Positions 39,872 through 42,508 of a DNA stretch of 42,508 nt are shown piece after piece. The stretch comes from Nitrososphaerota archaeon. GTDB taxonomy: Archaea > Thermoproteota > Nitrososphaeria > Nitrososphaerales > JACPRH01. Under the pieces are notes generated by a model. The model saw nothing but the letters and a program-made list of their open reading frames with translations. It searched no databases and was not told where the DNA came from. Location of the stretch: the NCBI GenBank assembly GCA_016190055.1, contig JACPRH010000049.1, positions 71,820 through 114,327 of the forward strand, in the 5' to 3' direction. The position numbers and the translations under genes are program-made. Position 1 is the stretch's first letter. Each line of letters begins with the position of its first letter.

Positions 39872-41310
39872 GAGCAATAGGCATCATAGCAAGCGACTCA
39901 ACCGAGAACGACGCCCGCGTAATTCTCAACGAGGGCGAAGAGAAACGGGTCAGAGCTGAAGACCTAGTCCTGGTGGAGAACCGCAACGAAGGAAAAATTC
40001 TCGCGGTACTCAGAAGAGGACTCGGCTCCAACGAGAACCTGAAGCCCGGCGGATACCACCCCGGCGTCGCATACGCCCGCATCGGAGGAAGACCCTCTAT
40101 GGCGAAGGAGACCTACGACTTTGCGCTCTCAGTAATCGGGGAGACCGGTGAAGCGATACAGCAGAACAAGAAGATCCTAGCACCCGGCTCACTTGTCCAA
40201 ATCTTCGAAGACAACGACGATCCGATGCAGTACCTGGCTAGGAAGAAAAATGGTTCCACACTAGGCCACTACGAAGGCCAGTGCAGCTGGGAGGTCCCGG
40301 TTGACTGCTCATTCATCTCCTACCACCTAGGCATATTCGCATCCACAGGAGGCGGCAAATCATTCCTAGCCCGCCACCAGATGATCCCTTTGCTGCAGAA
40401 AGCCGGCTACAGCATCTTGGTTCTGGACTGGAAGGGACGAGACTACGCGCCTCACTACCCTAAGGAAAACGTGATCAGCATATCCGAGATCGCGCTGGAT
40501 ACTGAGACGGTTGCAGGTTACTTAGTTGAGAAGATGAAGAACTTCGGCTACTCCGCCTACAGCGGCGGCAACGTAACTCAAGCAGTCGAAGAGTACATCG
40601 ATGGTCAAAAGTGGCGCGGCTTGAGTCTCACCGAGTTCCGATACGTGCTTGAACACAGCATCGTGAATGAGCTGAACCCGACGCAGTTAAAGTCTGGACG
40701 AGCCTTCGAAGAAGAGCAGCGGTTCAAACGCGGATTAAGAAGACTCAAAGACACTGATATCCAGAACATCCTCGGAACAATCACCGTCCAAGACATTTTG
40801 AACTTGGTGCGGGAGAAGGGCATCCTCATAGTCGATATGAAGCGAACAGGCAGCGACGAGAAGCTCTCAATGTTCCTCACCTTCGCCAACTACATCAAGG
40901 AGCTAATGCAGAATGATGAGGACATCGACCTTGCCCTGCTCATCGACGAAGCTCCACAGTACTGCCCCTTCAGACCCGGCGGCATCCAAGAGCAGACAAC
41001 AGACATCATCATAGATCTCTGCGCCCTAGGCCGCACCCACAAGCTCTCCATCTGCCTACTCTCACAGGGTATCGCAGGCGAAATCGGTATCAACGCAGCA
41101 GTACGAAGAAACCTCAACACCCAGTTCGTAGGAAAAATTCATCCACTCGACATGAACGAAGCGTCAAGCTGGCTCTCACCTTTCAACATCGACGCAAAAT
41201 TCCTACTCTCACTCCCACCAGGACACTTCTTCCTCATGGGAAGCATGAACCCCTCACCCATACCCCTACTCCTCACCTTCGAAATCCCACCTGACGGCAA
41301 ACACCAGTGA
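39868..41310 (+). CDS. herA: DNA double-strand-break translocase HerA
   Basis: 480 residues. N-terminal HAS barrel-like region (about 1-120), then the RecA-like ATPase with Walker A STGGGKS (residues 159-165), LVLDWKGRDYAPHYPKENVI after it, a Walker B with LALLIDEAPQYC, and the FtsK/HerA-type NLNTQFVGKIHPLDMNEAS segment. HerA is a hexameric translocase that works with the nuclease NurA to resect ends for homologous repair. ATG overlaps the upstream stop by 4 nt; NurA follows after 31 nt. Confidence 0.92.
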   Translation: MRAIGIIASDSTENDARVILNEGEEKRVRAEDLVLVENRNEGKILAVLRRGLGSNENLKPGGYHPGVAYARIGGRPSMAKETYDFALSVIGETGEAIQQNKKILAPGSLVQIFEDNDDPMQYLARKKNGSTLGHYEGQCSWEVPVDCSFISYHLGIFASTGGGKSFLARHQMIPLLQKAGYSILVLDWKGRDYAPHYPKENVISISEIALDTETVAGYLVEKMKNFGYSAYSGGNVTQAVEEYIDGQKWRGLSLTEFRYVLEHSIVNELNPTQLKSGRAFEEEQRFKRGLRRLKDTDIQNILGTITVQDILNLVREKGILIVDMKRTGSDEKLSMFLTFANYIKELMQNDEDIDLALLIDEAPQYCPFRPGGIQEQTTDIIIDLCALGRTHKLSICLLSQGIAGEIGINAAVRRNLNTQFVGKIHPLDMNEASSWLSPFNIDAKFLLSLPPGHFFLMGSMNPSPIPLLLTFEIPPDGKHQ

Positions 41311-41341
41311 GGAAAAGAGGAATAGAGGGAGAGAGAACCGG

Positions 41342-42508
41342 ATGGTTGTTGAGGAGCGTCCCACACCTGACTGGATGAAGATACCTACAGTTCTGCAGCA
41401 CAAATTCTTCAAACAAGCTCAAGAGGAAGCAGAACGCTGCAAACACCGGTTGAAGGAACGGTTTGAACGACTAAACAACCTCAGGGAATACATCAAAAGC
41501 GAACCGTTACCTGACGGAGACCAGTGGCGAAAGTGGCGAGTAGCAGTAATCGACGGATCAAACTCTCCTGCAACAAGCGAGCGACTGGGAAGCAGATTCG
41601 GAGTCTACTGCGCCGGTTACATGATCTTTGAAGACAATCAACCGGTTGAGCACGGCTTCGAAGCCGACGAGTTCGTCCAAGATCAAATGGGAAGCCAAGA
41701 CGTAGCGGAAAAGGCTCTGTCAATGCTGCGAATACTTCTAGAGCGCAAAATAGCTTTAGAATGTCTGGAAGAGAAGAAAGCGGATCTGGTGCTTATCGAC
41801 GGCAGCTTCTTCGGCTTCCGCGCAGACGCGCACCGAATCAACGACGAGATCCTTGATGTGAAAGGCTACCATCGGGGAAAAGACCTCACAATAGATGTAC
41901 GGGACAAGACTCTCAAGCTACTAAAGTCAGACAGGTCCGTAGGCATTATCAAGAGAAGCCGGATGAGCGCGATCGACGGATGGCTAATCAGTCGCTACGG
42001 CGATGAAAGCCACTGCATCCACTCAAACGACAAATTCATCCTCAGCCTCATCATGCCGCCCAGCCACTGGTTCTCATACGAATGGCTCTTCAAACCCACC
42101 GCCATCGAGCATCTAGACGCCGACAAGGTGCGGGAGCAATGGAGCATCGCCCACCACTACTACAACACCTTCAGATCCATCTACCGCTACAAACTATCAA
42201 AGGGAGACCCGTCTTCACCCGGAAGAATCTTCGACGATGCAGCGCAAAGCCTCAAACGCGTAATCAAAAAATCACTCGACATAGATCATCTCCAAGTCAT
42301 CAGAACCTCACGCTACTTCGTAAAATGCTCAGAAATGCCACCCTTCGAACTCGAAACACCACTAGACGTCGACGTAAAACCTCTTCTCAGCTACTTCAAA
42401 GCCTTCCACAACCCCGCCACCGGACTCCCCTGGCCCATCGACCTAGTAGACGAAAACGTCACACTACCAGCCGGATTCACAAAAGAATTCGTAGAAGAAA
42501 TCGAAGCC
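41342..42508 (+). CDS. nurA: NurA nuclease (truncated by window end)
   Basis: At least 389 codons are in the window. ATG at 41342 with GGGAGAGAG just upstream. Motifs of the NurA fold: WRVAVIDGSNSPATSERLGS (metal Asp), KADLVLIDGSFFGFRADAHR, and GIIKRSRMSAIDGW. NurA is a 5'-3' exonuclease/endonuclease acting with HerA and Mre11-Rad50. The C-terminus runs off the window, so completeness cannot be judged. Same operon as herA. Confidence 0.88.
   Translation, partial: MVVEERPTPDWMKIPTVLQHKFFKQAQEEAERCKHRLKERFERLNNLREYIKSEPLPDGDQWRKWRVAVIDGSNSPATSERLGSRFGVYCAGYMIFEDNQPVEHGFEADEFVQDQMGSQDVAEKALSMLRILLERKIALECLEEKKADLVLIDGSFFGFRADAHRINDEILDVKGYHRGKDLTIDVRDKTLKLLKSDRSVGIIKRSRMSAIDGWLISRYGDESHCIHSNDKFILSLIMPPSHWFSYEWLFKPTAIEHLDADKVREQWSIAHHYYNTFRSIYRYKLSKGDPSSPGRIFDDAAQSLKRVIKKSLDIDHLQVIRTSRYFVKCSEMPPFELETPLDVDVKPLLSYFKAFHNPATGLPWPIDLVDENVTLPAGFTKEFVEEIEA

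Noticed and set aside
1-42508. CRISPR arrays and complete tRNA or rRNA genes.
   Set aside because: No regularly spaced direct repeats with unique spacers and no complete cloverleaf were found by reading; only the tRNA-end-like fragments noted.

Overview
The window is archaeal. It carries eukaryote-type ribosomal proteins (S19e, L39e, L31e) with a PDCD5-like protein, a HerA–NurA–Rad50-like DNA-end-processing operon, a divergent FtsZ/tubulin paralogue, archaeal TATA boxes, oligo-T terminators and many TTG/GTG starts. A TACK-type archaeon (Thaumarchaeota/Bathyarchaeota-like) fits best; I cannot place it more precisely from sequence alone.

Layout. 0–1.6 kb: two IS remnants with perfect terminal inverted repeats, flanking a decaying PIN-toxin/AbrB-antitoxin pair. 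1.6–15 kb: an exoprotein region built by module duplication. Four minus-strand operons (starting near 5.5, 7.8, 10.9 and 14.7 kb) share the same front end: a 16-bp palindromic site (TTGAYTTKWAAGTCAA-like), a TTAAG TATA-like box, and a tiny leader ORF that begins 38–39 nt from the site and overlaps or closely abuts the first secreted gene. The same site, in the same orientation relative to the TATA box, also precedes a membrane-anchored winged-helix regulator at 5.7 kb. This looks like a self-contained regulon for secreted proteins, including a chymotrypsin-fold protease and several secreted beta-rich proteins of unknown function. 15–20 kb: an accessory island with a DUF3800-like gene, a candidate structured RNA, a GGTACA repeat field, a tandem array of nested hairpins, a zinc-ribbon protein and a tyrosine integrase with a 33-aa companion ORF.

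20–23.8 kb: core genes (S19e, PDCD5, L39e, L31e with a long charged tail, an ASCH-like protein, an FtsZ-like protein, a MoaD-like protein) and a pseudogene of a MiaB-like tRNA methylthiotransferase that kept only its two ends. 23.9–33 kb: a second cluster of surface proteins, most with an ectodomain, a Thr/Ser-rich stalk and a C-terminal W-A-x-G-A-T transmembrane/Arg tail. The same tail occurs on two proteins of the first exoprotein region, so six proteins share it. 33–37.8 kb: membrane and secreted proteins, then purH. 38–42.5 kb: a 45-aa ORF, a short Rad50-like ATPase, HerA and NurA (cut by the window end), joined by 4-nt overlaps and a short gap.

How the parts may work together: an extracytoplasmic signal sensed by the membrane-bound regulator would switch on the four leader-peptide operons, which export a protease and partner proteins. 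The stalked, tail-anchored proteins would form a cell-surface layer. The regulon and its wiring are inferred from repeated sequence architecture, not from function data.
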